DNA of 64,000 nt from Cherax quadricarinatus (GCF_038502225.1 NC_091293.1:13811439-13875438), one strand, 5' to 3'; numbered from the stretch's first letter, positions 33,127-44,077 are shown. Translations and numbers: made by a program. The notes: generated by a model not told the origin, from the letters alone.

Positions 33127-33174
33127 TGTGTGTGTGGGTGTGTATGTGTGTGTGTGTGTGTGTTTGTGTGTGTG
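33038..33174 (+). repeat. (TG)n tract between D1 copies L and M
   Basis: TG run with TATG and TTTG variants, bounded by copy L's truncation point and copy M's 3' unit. Confidence 0.96.
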
Positions 33175-33243
33175 TACTCACTTAGTTGTTCTCACCTAGT
33201 TGAGGTTGCAGGAGTCGAGTCCAAGCTCCTGGCCCGCCTCTTC

Positions 33244-33246
<3 letters not shown>
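33175..33246 (-). mobile_element. D1 copy M: 72-bp minimal LINE 3' end
   Basis: Only the two terminal units (TACTCACTTAGTTG, TTCTCACCTAGTTG) and the GGAGTCGAGTCCAAGC 3' UTR start, cut at CTCTTCACT where the next (TG)n begins. (TG)n is on both sides. It is an extremely 5'-truncated insertion. Confidence 0.9.

Positions 33247-33303
<57 letters not shown>
33247..33303 (+). repeat. (TG)n tract between D1 copies M and N
   Basis: Pure TG, ending at the TAC of copy N. Confidence 0.97.
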
Positions 33304-33307
<4 letters not shown>

Positions 33308-33384
33308 CACCTAATTGTACTCAACTAATTGTGCTTGCAGGAGTCGAGACTCAGCTCCTGGCCCCGCCTCTTCACCGACCGCTA

Positions 33385-35069
33385 CTAGTTCCTCTGTCCC
33401 CCTGCTCCATGAGCTTTATCATACCTCGTCTTAAAACTATGTATAGTTCCTGCCTCCACTACATCGCTTGCCAGAGTATTCCACTTCCTAACTACTCTAT
33501 GAATGAAGAAGTACTTCCTAACATCCCTTTGACTCATCTGAGTCTTCAGCTTCCAATTGTGACCCCTTGTTTCTGTGTCCCATCTCTGGAACATCCTGTC
33601 TCTGTACACCTTGTCTATTCCACGCAGTATTTTGTATGTCGTTATCATGTCTCCCCTGACCCTCCTGTCCTCCAGTGTTGTCAGACCGATTTCCCTTAAC
33701 CTTTCTTCATAGCACATTCCCCTTAGCTCTGGAACTAGCCTTGTTGCAAACCTTTGCACTTTCTCTAATTTCTTGACGTGTTTGACCAGGTGTGGGTTCC
33801 AAACTGGTGCTGCGTACTCCAGTATGGGCCTCACGTACACAGTGTATAAAGTCTTGAACGATTCCTTACTGAGGTACCGGAACGCTATTCTCAGGTTTGC
33901 CAAGTTCCCATATGCCGCAGCAGTTATCTGGTTAATGTGTGCTTCTGTCGATGTACTCGGTATTATACTCACTCCTAGGTCTTTCTCCTTGAGTGAGGTT
34001 TGCAGCCTTTGACCACCTAGCCTATACTCTGTCTGCAGTCTTCTTTGCCCTCCTCCGATCTTCATGACTTTGCATTTGGAGGGGTTAAATTCTAGGAGCC
34101 AGTTCCTGGACGACGCATCCAGCCAGTCCAGCCCTCTTTGTAGACTTGCCTGATCCACAATGGATTTAATTCTGCTCATTAACTTCACATCATCTGCAAA
34201 CAGGAACACTTCTGAGTCTATCCCTTCCGTCATGTCATTCACATATATCAAGAATAGCACTGGTCCTTGGACTGACCCCTGTGGGACTCCGTTCGTCACA
34301 GGCGCATACTATGACTCGCTGTTGCCTCTCTGTCAGGTATTCTCTGATCCATTGCAGTGCCCTTCCTGTTATATGTGCCTGATCCTCTAGCTTCTGCACT
34401 AATCTCTCGTGAGGAACTGTGTCAAAGGCCTTGCACTCCAAAAAAATGCAGTCAACCCACCCCTCTCTCTCGTTTTCTATGACAAGGTAACAGAAGTTAC
34501 TTTGTCACAGAACTCCAGAAGGTTTGTGACCCAGGATTTTCCTTCCATGAATCCGTGTTGGTTATCATTTATAATCTTGTTCCATTCCAGGTGCTCCACT
34601 ATTCTCCTCCTGATAATCTTCTCCATGACTTTGCATGTTATACACGTCACATACACTGATCTGTAGTTTAGTTCCTCGTTTCTGTCTCCTTTCTTGAAAA
34701 TGGGGACTATATTTGCCGTCTTCCATACCTCAGGCAGTTGCCCAGTTTCAAGGGATGTATTGAAGATTGCGGTTAGTGGCATGCCAGCTTCTCTGCTCCT
34801 TCTCTAAGGACCCACGGGGAGATGTTGTCTGGAACCATCGCCTTTGAGGTATCAAGGTCACTTAGCAGCTTCTACACCTCCTCCTCCTTTGTTTGTATGT
34901 CATCCAACACTTGATGGCATATTCCCTGTTGGTGTTCCCCTCTGTGTTGTCTTCCCAGAGCTCTTTCTGTCTCTACTGTAAATACTTCCATAAATTTCAT
35001 GTAGAGCTCCTCACATACCTTATAATCGTTTCTTGTTAGTTCCCCACCTTCTTTCCTCAGCCTGATCAC
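33385..35069 (-). pseudogene. D1 reverse transcriptase (copy N), several frameshifts
   Basis: 33385-34299 (304 aa) has TNGVPQGSVQGPVLFLIYVN, catalytic FADDVKLMSRI, the full thumb and C-terminus. 34235-34441 covers DTVPHERLVQKLEDQAHITG. 34477-34782 covers NIVPIFKKGDRNEELNYRSV and FMEGKSWVTNLLEFCDKV. 34872-35069 covers the linker. Motif A is disrupted at ~34440 (KAFD follows MEC in place of LDCK). Confidence 0.85.
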
Positions 35070-35273
35070 CTGGTCTTTGACTGTTGTCTTCCTCCTGATG
35101 TGGCTATACAGCAGTTTCGGGTCAGACTTGACTTTCGATGCTATGTTATTTTCTTACTGTCGCTGGACCTCCCTCCTTACCTGTGCATACTCGTTCCTGG
35201 CTCTTCGACTAATCTCCTTATTTTCCTGTGTTCTTTGCCTTATGTACTTTTTCCATTCTCTATTGCACTTGGT

Positions 35274-36549
35274 TTATGCCTCCTTACACCGTCGCATAAA
35301 CCAGGGGCTCGTTCTGGTCTTCCCATTATTTCTGTTGCCCTTGGGAACAAACCTTTCCTCTGCCTCCTTGCATTTTGTTGTTACATATTCCATCATTTCG
35401 TTTACTGACTTTCCTCCCAGTTCTCTGTCCCACTGAACCACCTGCAGGAAGTTCTTCAAACGTATGTAGTCTCCCCTTTTATAGTCTGGCTTTTCCCATT
35501 CAACTCTTGTTACCCTCTCCACTTGTAACTCTACTATGTATTCAAAGCACAGAACCACATGGTCACTAGCTCCTAGGGGCATTTCATATGTGATGTCCCC
35601 AATATCTGAACTGCTTGGTGTAAACACAACTTCCAGTCTTGCTGGTTCATCCTCCACTCTCTCTCTGGCAGTGTCCTTAACATGTTGGTGCATGACGTTT
35701 TCCAGTACGACATCCATCATCTTGGCTCTCCATGTTTCGGGACCCCCATGTGGCTCCAGGTTTTCCCAGTCGATCTCCCTGTGGTTGAAATTGCCCATAA
35801 CCAGTAAACTTTGCTCTGCTCGAGTGAGCTCTACATGCCACCTCAACCAGTGTGTCCACCATTGCTCTGTTGCTCTTTTCATATTCCTCTCTTGGTTTCC
35901 TGCAGTTCTGTGGTGGATTATACATCACTGCAGTGACTACCTTGTGCTCCACAGACTAAAGTGTACCTACTATGTATTCTCTTTCTCCAGTCTCGTCCAT
36001 ATTTCCCATTTCCTCAAATTTCCATCGGATTTTACAAGCAATGCAACCCCCCTCCTCCTCCTCTGCTCCTTCTATCTTTCCTCAGGATCTGATATCCTGG
36101 TGGGAAGATTGCATCTGTTATTCTCTCAGTGAGTTTCGTTTCTGTGACTGCTATGATGCATGGAGACTTCTCTTTGATTCTTTCATGCCACTCCTCATAT
36201 TTATTCATTATTCCATCCACATTCGTGTACCAAATCTTCAACTTCTGTTCTGGGAGAATATTGGGGTTGGGAGAGCAGGAGCCCTGATGGGGGCCTATGG
36301 GAGGCTGCAGTGGAGGTGGGGGCAGAGTTCTCATAGAGGGTTGCTGTAGGGGTGGGGTTTGTGGTTTGGGGGGTGGGGGCAGAGGGAATGGTGTGGGATT
36401 GCTGGTTTAGATTGTTCAGTTGCCTTGGGTTGTTGTGGTTGGAGTCCTTCTGTGGGTGTTTCTGGGGGGTATGCTTGCCCTTCCACCGGTGTCTGGGTTA
36501 TTCTGTTTTTCTTTATCATTTCCTCCCATTCCACGTTTCGTTTTTGCAT
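35274..36549 (-). pseudogene. D1 endonuclease and linker (copy N)
   Basis: 36331-36549 is the Pro/Gln linker; 36032-36334 holds IWYTNVDGIMNKYEEWHERI and IIAVTETKLTERITDAIFPP; 35677-35952 holds KVVTAVMYNPPQNCRKPREE; 35274-35882 holds LLVMGNFNHREIDWENLEPH (GDFNH changed to GNFNH), PLGASDHVVLCFEYIVELQV and SPWFMRRCKEA. Frame changes near 35850 and 36040. Confidence 0.82.
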
Positions 36550-36562
36550 TCTCTCTTTCAGT

Positions 36563-37740
36563 AGAGTTCCACATCAGAGGCATCGGAATAGGAGGAGAAA
36601 TTTTTTCCTGGGTAGAGGTATGGTTGACGAATAGCCAGCAAAGAGTTTGCATAAATTGGGAGAAATCAGAATAGGGGGACGTCACAAGCGGTGTTCCACA
36701 GGGGTCAGTGTTGGGCCCCTTGTTGTTCACAATTTAAATAAACGATATAGATGAAGGAATAAATAGCGACATAAACAAATTTGCTGATGACACTAAAATA
36801 GGCCGTCCAATTCATTCTATTGAGGACATTAGTGCACTCCAGGATGATTTGAATAGATTGATGCAGTGGTCGGAGAAGTGGCAGATGCAGTTTAACATTG
36901 ACAAATGCAAAGTGCTAAATGATGGACAAGACAATAACCATGTCACTTATAAACCGAATAGTGTAGATCTTAATACTACTGATTGCAAAAAGAATTTAGG
37001 AGTTCTGGTTAACAGTAATCTGAAGCCAAGACAACAGCACATATGTGTTTGCAATAAAGCTAACAGAATCCTTGGCTTCATATCAACAGGTTGTTCTTCA
37101 ACCCTATATATCCTTGGTTAGGCCTCATTTAGATTATGCTACACAGTTCTGGTCACCATATTACAGAATGGATATAAATGCACTGGAAAACGTACAGAGG
37201 AGGATGACAAAGTTGATTCCATGTATCAGAAATCTTCCCTATGAGGATAGACTGAGGGCCCTGAATCTACACTCTCTAGAAAGGCGTTGAATTAGGGGGG
37301 ATATGACTGATGTGTATAAATGGAAAACAGGAATAAATACAGGGGATGTAAACAGCGTGCTGAAAATATCCAGCCAAGACAGGACTCGCAGCAATGGTTT
37401 CAAGTTGAAAAGTTCAGATTCAGGAAGGATATAGGAAAGCACTGGTTTGGTAATAGAGTTGTGGATGAGTGGAACAAACTCCCGAGTACCAACATAGACG
37501 CTAAGACGTTGTGTGGTTTTAAATATAGGTTAGATAAACACATGAGTGGGTGTGGGTGGGTGTGAGTTTGACCTGACTAGCTTGGACTACCGGGTCTGGT
37601 GCTGTGCTCCTTCCTTAAGTGGAAGTGACCTGGCTAAGTGGTCATTGCTCTAAGGGAGATGGGGGTGGCATGGACCTGCTTCACATGGGTCAGTAGGGCT
37701 GTTGTAATGTTCCTTCTTTCTTATGTTCTTATGTTCTTAT
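36563..37740 (+). mobile_element. D2 LINE copy Q, opposite strand, nested in D1 copy N
   Basis: Plus-strand 5'-truncated D2 copy. It encodes RT fragments: VEVWLTNSQQRVCINWEKSE (36600-36674); a palm segment at 36675-36850 containing 'NKFADDTKIGRPIHS' in broken frame; 36849-37121 (MNRLMQWSEKWQMQFNIDKC); 37045-37290 (VRPHLDYATQFWSPYYRMDI, RNLPYEDRLRALNLHSLERR); and the C-terminus 37320-37565. It ends in TTCTTATGTTCTTATGTTC, i.e. nearly three 8-bp units. About 22 bp is deleted near 36581 relative to copy C. Confidence 0.88.
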
Positions 37741-37883
37741 CATTTCCTCTTGTGTTCTCTCTCGACCGAGGTAAACCCTCTGGAACTCCAGTTTGTCTCT
37801 CTGTCGTGCTTTCTGCAGTATCATGGTTCGAGTTGATTCTGTCTTGAAAATTACTCTGAGAAGCCGCTTCCTTCTCCTTCTCC

Positions 37884-37885
<2 letters not shown>
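37741..37885 (-). mobile_element. D1 LINE copy N, 5' remainder (ORF1)
   Basis: The minus strand reads LLRVIFKTESTRTMILQKAR, QRDKLEFQRVYLGRERTQEE, the RRM-like ORF1 piece that belongs upstream of 36562. It is truncated at 37885 against (TG)n. Confidence 0.85.

Positions 37886-37922
<37 letters not shown>
37886..37922 (+). repeat. (TG)n tract between D1 copies N and O
   Basis: 37-bp TG run between copy N's truncation and copy O's terminal unit. Confidence 0.96.
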
Positions 37923-37926
<4 letters not shown>

Positions 37927-38062
37927 CACCTAGTTGATGTTGCAGGGGTCGATTCCAAGCTCCTGGGCCCGCCTCTTCACTGGTCGCTACTAGGTCACTC
38001 TCCCTGAACCGTGAGCTTTATCATACATCTGCTTAAAGCTATGTATGGATCTTGCCTCCACT
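37923..38062 (-). mobile_element. D1 copy O: 140-bp 3' end
   Basis: One terminal unit TACTCACCTAGTTG, the GGGTCGATTCCAAGC 3' UTR and the first C-terminal codons, cut at GCCTCCACTG. Copy P follows with no microsatellite. Confidence 0.88.
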
Positions 38063-38063
38063 G

Positions 38064-38340
38064 TACTCACCTATTTGTACTCACCTATTTGGGGTTGCAA
38101 TGATCGAGTCATAGCTCCTGGCCCCGCCTCTTCGCTGATTGCTACTAGGTCCTCTCTCTCCCTGCCCCATGAGCTTTATCATACCTCGCCTTAAAACTAT
38201 GCATGGTTCCCGCCTCCACTACGTCACTTTCTAGGCTATTCCACGGTCTGACTACTCTATGATTGAAGAAATACTTCCTAACATCCCTTTGATTCATCTG
38301 AGTCTTCAACTTCCAACTGTGACCTCTTGTGTCTGTGTCC
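38064..38340 (-). mobile_element. D1 copy P: 277-bp 3' end, cut by the Gypsy element
   Basis: Two units TACTCACCTATTTG, 3' UTR and the RT C-terminus (minus ORF 38145-38354: HSWKLKTQMNQRDVRKYFFN, SFKARYDKAHGAGRERT). The copy stops at 38340, where the LTR starts, and does not resume on the far side of the retrotransposon. Confidence 0.88.
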
Positions 38341-38341
38341 C

Positions 38342-39066
38342 TGTTACACTCCAAGTATTGTAACCACTATTTCCTTCTTTTTAGAGCATAATTTTGGTCA
38401 GAGAGGTTAGGGTAATAATAGTGATCCTCCGGAAAGCTTAATTTTAATTAAGTATATTCATAATACAACAAAAGCCAGAAATAATATACGAATTATCGTA
38501 TATAAGTTAAGCATGCATGTTTGTTCTATATTATCCAAAATATATATATAAGGTTTTCATAACAGATGATTAGGAGGAGATCCTAGATATAACATATATA
38601 TAAATGGAGATTACTTTATACATTAAAGTCTTGTTTCCCAATTGGAAGCAGTCAGAATAAAACAGAATATGTCCAGGCCGGCTAATAAACCTTGGCCAGT
38701 TACCAGAGACGAGCAGGAGTGTTCTCGTTGGCTGCTACTTCTTCACTGCTCGTCCCTCAACCTTGAGCATACAGGTAAAGTGGGTCACGTGACGTGACTC
38801 ACCAACACTCAGTAGAGTAGTTGAACATAAAGGGGGGGGAAGGGGGGGGATAACCATCGAACATCACGGCTAACCATACACCGGCACACCGGGCGGCAGG
38901 CAGGTTACTATACCTCCAATTATACTTATCATGGCCATATTAACAATTATGATTTATGTAACAAGAATGAGCCTTAATAATACAAGGACGTTCATTTCCA
39001 ATTTAGCTATTAAAGGAAATAACCGCAATGTAATATTAAAGGAAGGTTAACCATAGGGGCATGACA
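38342..39066 (-). repeat. Left (3') LTR of Gypsy element, 725 bp
   Basis: Starts TGTTACACTCC at 38342 and ends GGGGCATGACA at 39066 on the + strand, i.e. TGTCATGCCCC...GGAGTGTAACA in element sense, with TGT...ACA ends. Next to it in element sense is a G-rich polypurine stretch (GTGGGCCGGGG, + strand CCCCGGCCCAC at 39067), as expected for plus-strand priming. Confidence 0.88.
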
Positions 39067-39322
39067 CCCCGGCCCACAAGCAAATATCTCGGCGTTTAAG
39101 ATGCTGATGGTGTAGAAGAAACCAACCAGCTGGTATAGGGATGGAGGTACATCATTCCACTTGCTAGAACTGGACCAGAAACACTGCTAGACTGCAAAGA
39201 ATTTCCGTAGTTAGGCAATATATTAGGAGCGAGAGAGAGCATCGCCTAACACGTTGCTCGAACCCTTTATGTGAAAAATGGAGATCCGGTAAGGTTGGAT
39301 CCTTAAAGCCCTGCGTAATATT
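39067..39322 (-). other. Gypsy internal 3' segment
   Basis: Between the RNase H stop and the 3' LTR. It holds the polypurine tract next to the LTR and no further reading frame; no env-like ORF is seen. Confidence 0.6.
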
Positions 39323-39919
39323 CTAACATTTTTTTGATTTCATAGAATTTATGAAAGTTAGAGGATTATGGTCTGAGTAAATATTTATCACATGAGGAGT
39401 ATAACCGAGGTATACGTCAAAGTGTTCTAAGGACAATACTAAAGCCAGGGCTTCTTTTTCTATGGTTGAATAAGATCTTTGATATTCTTTCAATTTATAG
39501 GAAAAATAACATATTGGATGTAGAATATTACCGTTTTGGAAGGATTGCAATAAGACAGCACCTATTGCAGCATCGCTGGCGTCAACATGGAGGGTGAAAG
39601 GAATTTGGAAATTGGGTGCACGCAATACTGGGGCGGAGGAAAGGAAACGTTTTAAACGTTTAAAAGCTTGTTCACAATTCTCGTCCCAATTAAATTTATA
39701 TTTAGGACTGGTCAATCTAGTCAGGGGGGAGGCAACTTGAGCAAAGTTTGGGCAAAAACGCCTGTAATAAGTAGCCATTCCCAAAAATCGTTGGAGGGCT
39801 TTCCTGTCCTGAGGCATAGGAAAATTTAAAATAGCTTGGACCTTTAATTGGTCGGGGGCTACTAGTCCCTTCCCTATTTTAAAACCCGAGATATTTAATC
39901 TGGGCTTTACCAAAGTCAC
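39323..39919 (-). pseudogene. Gypsy RNase H domain
   Basis: 198-residue frame with the RT connection (LQRFLGMATYYRRFCPNFAQ) and RNase H. Catalytic acids are visible: LHVDASDAAIG (D113), STIEKEALALV (Glu154/156), YSDHNPL (D183). It is separated from RT by one base at TTTTAAAA (39877-39884), where the RT frame hits a stop at ...KYLGF. It degrades the RNA template during reverse transcription. Confidence 0.9.
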
Positions 39920-41111
39920 ATTTTTGTAAATTTACAGTGGAATTGTATTTCTGCAATGCTTTCAGTAGTTGCTCTAATCTTTCTAAATGAGACTGCCAAT
40001 CATCACTAAAAACCACCAGGTCGTCTAAGTATGCCTCTACACCTTCTAAGGGTTGGACTAAAATGTTCATAATTCTCTGGAAAGTGGAGGCGGCGTTACA
40101 CAAGCCGAAAGGCATAACCTTATACGTAAATAGTCCGTTCTTAACTACGAACCCGGAAATCTCTTGGGCCCTAGGAGTTAACGGCACCTGGTAATACCCT
40201 CTCAGCAAGTCTAATCTGGTCACAAAGTTGGCACTGGCTACAGCATCTATTAAATCATCAATCCTGGGTAATGGAAACCCATCTGGTTTGGTGACTGAAT
40301 TTACTTTACGGTAATCCGTGCATAGGCGTACGGTACCATCGGGTTTTGGGACCAATAAACAGGGAGAGGCCCAAGGTGTCCAACTGGGTTCTATCAAATT
40401 ATATTCCAGTAATGTATTTATTTCTTGTTGAATTAATTCTTGCTTAGCAGGAGAGACCCGGTAAGGGGATTGCTTTATTGGACTATCTTCTAACAATTTA
40501 ATATCGTGGAAACCTAATGTACAAGGAGTAGGAATATCTTTGAAGATGGAGTTATATTTATTGATTAACTCTTTGATTTGAGATTTTTGGGAGGTAGGAA
40601 GAACTTCCAGGAAATGGTCTAGTTGTTTTAAAACTTCAGAATTATGTAGTCTAAATTCTCTTACTTCCCTTACAGTGTCATTCCTTATATCAGTGGATGT
40701 AGGTTGAATAGAGGTAATAATAATAGGGAGAAGGCTAGACTCGTACTTCTTTAAGTTATCTATGTGATACCTCTTAATTTTCTTATGACGTCCTGGTTCA
40801 CGGACCAGATAATTCACCTCATTTTCTTTGTCTACTATTTCATATGGCCCCAAATATCTAGGTTTTAAAGAATGTCCTGGAATTAAGTTCTTAACTAACA
40901 CTAATTCATTTGGAGAGAATGAACGAGATTTAGCCTTTTGGTCGTAAGATTTCTTCATTTTGGCTTGAGCTTCTGTCAGATTCACGGCAGCTAGGCTTTT
41001 TAATTTGGAGAGATGTTCTTTCCAAAGTAGAGGACTGGGATGAAGATGTCCTCTCTTCCCTATCCAAGAATCTCGTAATATGGCTAGGGGGTCCTCGTAC
41101 CTGATGTCCAA
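39879..41111 (-). pseudogene. Gypsy integrase C-terminus plus reverse transcriptase
   Basis: 410-residue frame. Residues 1-125 are the integrase C-terminal part, with a chromatin/GPY-type block (LKPRYLGPYEIVDKENEVNY) and KRYHIDNLKKYE. Residues ~200-410 are RT: SPYRVSPAKQELIQQEINTL, WASPCLLVPKPDGTVRLCTD, motif A RLDLLRGYYQVPL (D301), MPFGLCNAASTFQRIMN, catalytic AYLDDLVVFS (361-364) and CDFGKAQIKYLGF. All catalytic Asp residues are kept. That integrase and RT share this frame, with INT first, is direct evidence of the unusual order. Confidence 0.92.
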
Positions 41112-42510
41112 AAATCAAGTCAAATGGAGAGTATTTAGTACTTTCCTGTTCAGCTTCACGGAGGGCGAAGAGAAGAAAGGGTAAGCCTTCGTCCCATTCA
41201 GGAGAATATTGCTCACAGTAAGCACGTAAAGTAGATTTAAGTGTTTGGTGGAATCTTTCTAGCACTCCTTGTGACTGGGGATGATATGCTGTAGAGAGGA
41301 TCTGTCTTACTCCTAATCGAGACAGCCTCTTTAAAAACCTTAGACGTAAAATTAGAACCTTGGTCAGATTGAATTTCACTGGTAGGCCTACTTGTGCAAA
41401 GAAGCGTATTAAAGCTCTTACTATATTTCTGGAATTAATTTTGGACATTGGGATAGCATCAGGATACCGCGTTGCCATATCTATGATAGTGAAGATATAC
41501 TGGTTACCCCTTTTTGTGCGGGGCAAAGGTCCTACACAATCAATAACTAATCTTTCAACAGGTTCTTCAGGACATTTTATTGGAAGTAAAGGGGCAGACG
41601 CGGGATTGTGCGCCGTTTTGCCTATTATTTGACAAACGTGGCATTTCCGTAGTTTGTCAGCAATATAAGTCCTCATCTGAGGCCAAAAAAAATATTTCCT
41701 TATCTTTTTCTCTGTCTTACGAGACCCTAAATGACCTCCCAGTGGATTATCATGTGCTAGTTCAAATACCATATTACGTAAGGACGATGGCACCACTAAC
41801 AAGTTTCCTTTTGAACTCAAATCATTATCATTATTTCTCTTCCAAAAAAAACCGTCTTCATCTAAAAGGTAACCTTCCTCTTTATCTTTATTGGTTAAAC
41901 TTTTATCGTCCTTTAGAGCTATAAGAAATTCTTCTTTTTTACATTTTCTAGCTAGGTCCGCAGGGACTGGTAAAACTTTGTCACCTGTGGGTCTCGACTG
42001 AATTGCTTCGCTAAACAGGAAGTTCAAACCTAATTCATCGGACATTTCTAAAGGCTGTTGAATATTCACATTTTTAGAGTTCTTAGCCATGGCTCTGGTG
42101 ACCACATTAAGGGGAAATAAATCTAGCCCTGCCTCAGAGGCTTCTAATGCATAATTTACATCACAAGGATTATCTAAAACCAGAGGCTCTCTGGGTATTT
42201 CCAATTGATCAATTTCGTTCCCGATTAATAGATCCACGCCGGCAATGGGAAAAGGTTTATCTGAAAGTCCCACATTGATCCAGCCTACATATCCAGGCAG
42301 TTCTACATAAATCCTTATAATAGGGACCTTTATTATTGTGCCTCCGTAAGCCTCTAATAATACGTCTAGCCGGGGTTCATTACTAGTAGGTAACTTTACC
42401 AGGTTTGATCTTAATAAAGAGAGATAGCTGCCAGTATCTCGAAAGGTAGTGATATTTACTAACCTCTCTTTACAGAGTCCGAACTTCCCCTGGGAAAAGT
42501 AGGGTTCCAT
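40930..42510 (-). pseudogene. Gypsy protease and integrase
   Basis: 526-residue frame. The aspartic protease lies near the N-terminus, with FRDTGSYLSLL (DTGS 25-28) and GVDLLIGNEI (91-100). From ~235 comes the integrase zinc-binding domain H253-x6-H260-x29-C290-x2-C293, then the core with D324 (LVIDCVGPLP) and the E418 block (STAYHPQSQGVLERFHQTLK). The second catalytic Asp lies in another frame: residues ~378-394 are out of frame between two compensating single-base changes (about 41335-41390). The frame is lost near the C-run 41087-41091, and integrase continues in the overlapping ORF. Confidence 0.9.
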
Positions 42511-42685
42511 AGCTACTCGGACCTTTTCTTCTGAAGCACTGTCGTGGTAAAGTCATCTATTAGACGGTCTGCTAGATGAGGCCTGAAAAGGTAGAGATTC
42601 ATCATCCAGAGTTTCATACTTCCGAGAGGAATTTATTACCTGGGTAGGATATCTCCCTCTTGGTTGGGTTTTATCTTCCCGCTGT

Positions 42686-44077
42686 TTATGCCAACACTGG
42701 GACTGTCCATGACCTAACTTTTTTACAAAAAAGGCACAATGGTAATTGATCTTTAGGGTAATGCCTGGAGAAAGAGCCGTTTGTCACCTGTTTTTTGTCT
42801 GAATACACCTTCAAAGGTTCGCCAGCTGGATCTTTCCTAGCAGTCAATCTTGAACTAAAACCTTGGGAGGTAGATTTCTTATCCGGGGTCTTAGACATTT
42901 CTGTGGTTATAGCATGGGAAATTTCAAAGTGATCTGCGTGGGCAGCAGTATCTAACAAGTTAGTAGTAGGAAATGTCAAAAGATAAGTATGAACCCTCTC
43001 TGGAAAATATTTAAAAAGGTCTTCATGCAATATCAGCTGGGAAAGTGACTCGACTGAGGCGGCTCCAGCGGCCCTACGCCAACGCTCGAAAGCAGAGATC
43101 TTTTCCCTGGCAAAGTCCACCCAAGACTGCTGAGGATATTCCTTCAGAGTTCTAAACACCTTTAAGTAACTAACAGGTAATAAATCGTAAGCTTTCAGAA
43201 GACAATCTTTTACCCGAGTATAATCAGAATATTGTTCAAAAGGTAAGTTTGCAGTTATGGTTTGGGCTTTTCCTATTAAAGATGAATGTATTAAAGCAGC
43301 CCAATATTTAGGAGGCCATTGCATCACCGCCTGATTTTCGAATGCCTCGAAAAATGAATCTAAATTATCCTCAGTAAATTTAGGCATCAAAGAGGCTGCT
43401 TTACTAAGGTCAAATGAAGGGATTGTATACATATTACTCGATTCTCTTTTCTTCCTCAGTAATTCCCGTTCATAAAGCAAAGATTCACGTTCAAAATTCT
43501 CCCTTTTTAATTTTCTCTGGGCTTCTACAAAGGAGGTTTGAAGCGATAAAATACGTTCTAGACGTTCAAAATTCTCCTTAGCTTGAATAGTAGTCAGAAG
43601 GGCTAAAGAGATTTGAGGTGGAACGTGATCATCATCCAATAGGACTTCTTGTTCTGTTTCAAAAACATCTGTAAAGGGTTTACCTGGAACCGTTTCTTTA
43701 GCCTGATGGAGTTCTGTTCCCCATATAGTCCTTGGAGATGGAATTGGAGTCGTTGTAGCAGCGTAGCGTTTCCGAGTATCGGGAAGGTCATGCCCGTCGT
43801 CTCCAGTAGGGGTTGTTAGCATCGTAGTTTCGGCCTCGGGTGTCTGTAGTAAAGAATTCAAAAAGGAAGGAATATCTGCTTCTCCATTCTCAGTCTCTGG
43901 ATCCTGTTCATCTGGAAAAAGGACATTCTGTATCATACATCTGACTGTCTGGGCAGTGAAATGCCTGTCGTATTTAATGCCCAAGCTTCGTGCTAATTGC
44001 CAACAAGATTGAAGCTTCAAATTCTGTAATCTCTCCTTTGTTATATCTTCAAACCTCTCTGCCATTTCTACATTCAT
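42686..44077 (-). CDS. Gypsy Gag with SAP-like helix, coiled coil and SCAN-like capsid
   Basis: 463 residues. 15-36 (RLQNLKLQSCWQLARSLGI) looks like a SAP-type helix-turn-helix. 165-215 is a charged helix (FERLERILSLQTSFVEAQRK). 282-385 resembles the SCAN/capsid fold (YTRVKDCLLKAYDLLPVSYL, SWVDFAREKISAFERWRRAA, LSQLILHEDLFKYFPERVHT). At 448-451 the zinc knuckle begins as CLFC. Its remaining ligands (pattern C-x2-C-x4-H-x4-C) are in the +1 frame after an A6 run (42719-42724), so the annotated frame ends early. Either a homopolymer error or a genuine frameshift site would explain this. Forms the retrotransposon particle. Confidence 0.88.
   Translation of the reverse strand: MNVEMAERFEDITKERLQNLKLQSCWQLARSLGIKYDRHFTAQTVRCMIQNVLFPDEQDPETENGEADIPSFLNSLLQTPEAETTMLTTPTGDDGHDLPDTRKRYAATTTPIPSPRTIWGTELHQAKETVPGKPFTDVFETEQEVLLDDDHVPPQISLALLTTIQAKENFERLERILSLQTSFVEAQRKLKRENFERESLLYERELLRKKRESSNMYTIPSFDLSKAASLMPKFTEDNLDSFFEAFENQAVMQWPPKYWAALIHSSLIGKAQTITANLPFEQYSDYTRVKDCLLKAYDLLPVSYLKVFRTLKEYPQQSWVDFAREKISAFERWRRAAGAASVESLSQLILHEDLFKYFPERVHTYLLTFPTTNLLDTAAHADHFEISHAITTEMSKTPDKKSTSQGFSSRLTARKDPAGEPLKVYSDKKQVTNGSFSRHYPKDQLPLCLFCKKVRSWTVPVLA

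Larger units (their letters stand above)
33304..36562 (-). mobile_element. D1 LINE copy N, main part (interrupted by D2 copy Q)
   Basis: Terminal units TACTCACCTAATTG and TACTCAACTAATTG put it with copy H. RT, endonuclease and the Pro-rich linker are all present. The copy is split in ORF1 at about 36562 by a plus-strand D2 insertion and resumes at 37741. Confidence 0.9.
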
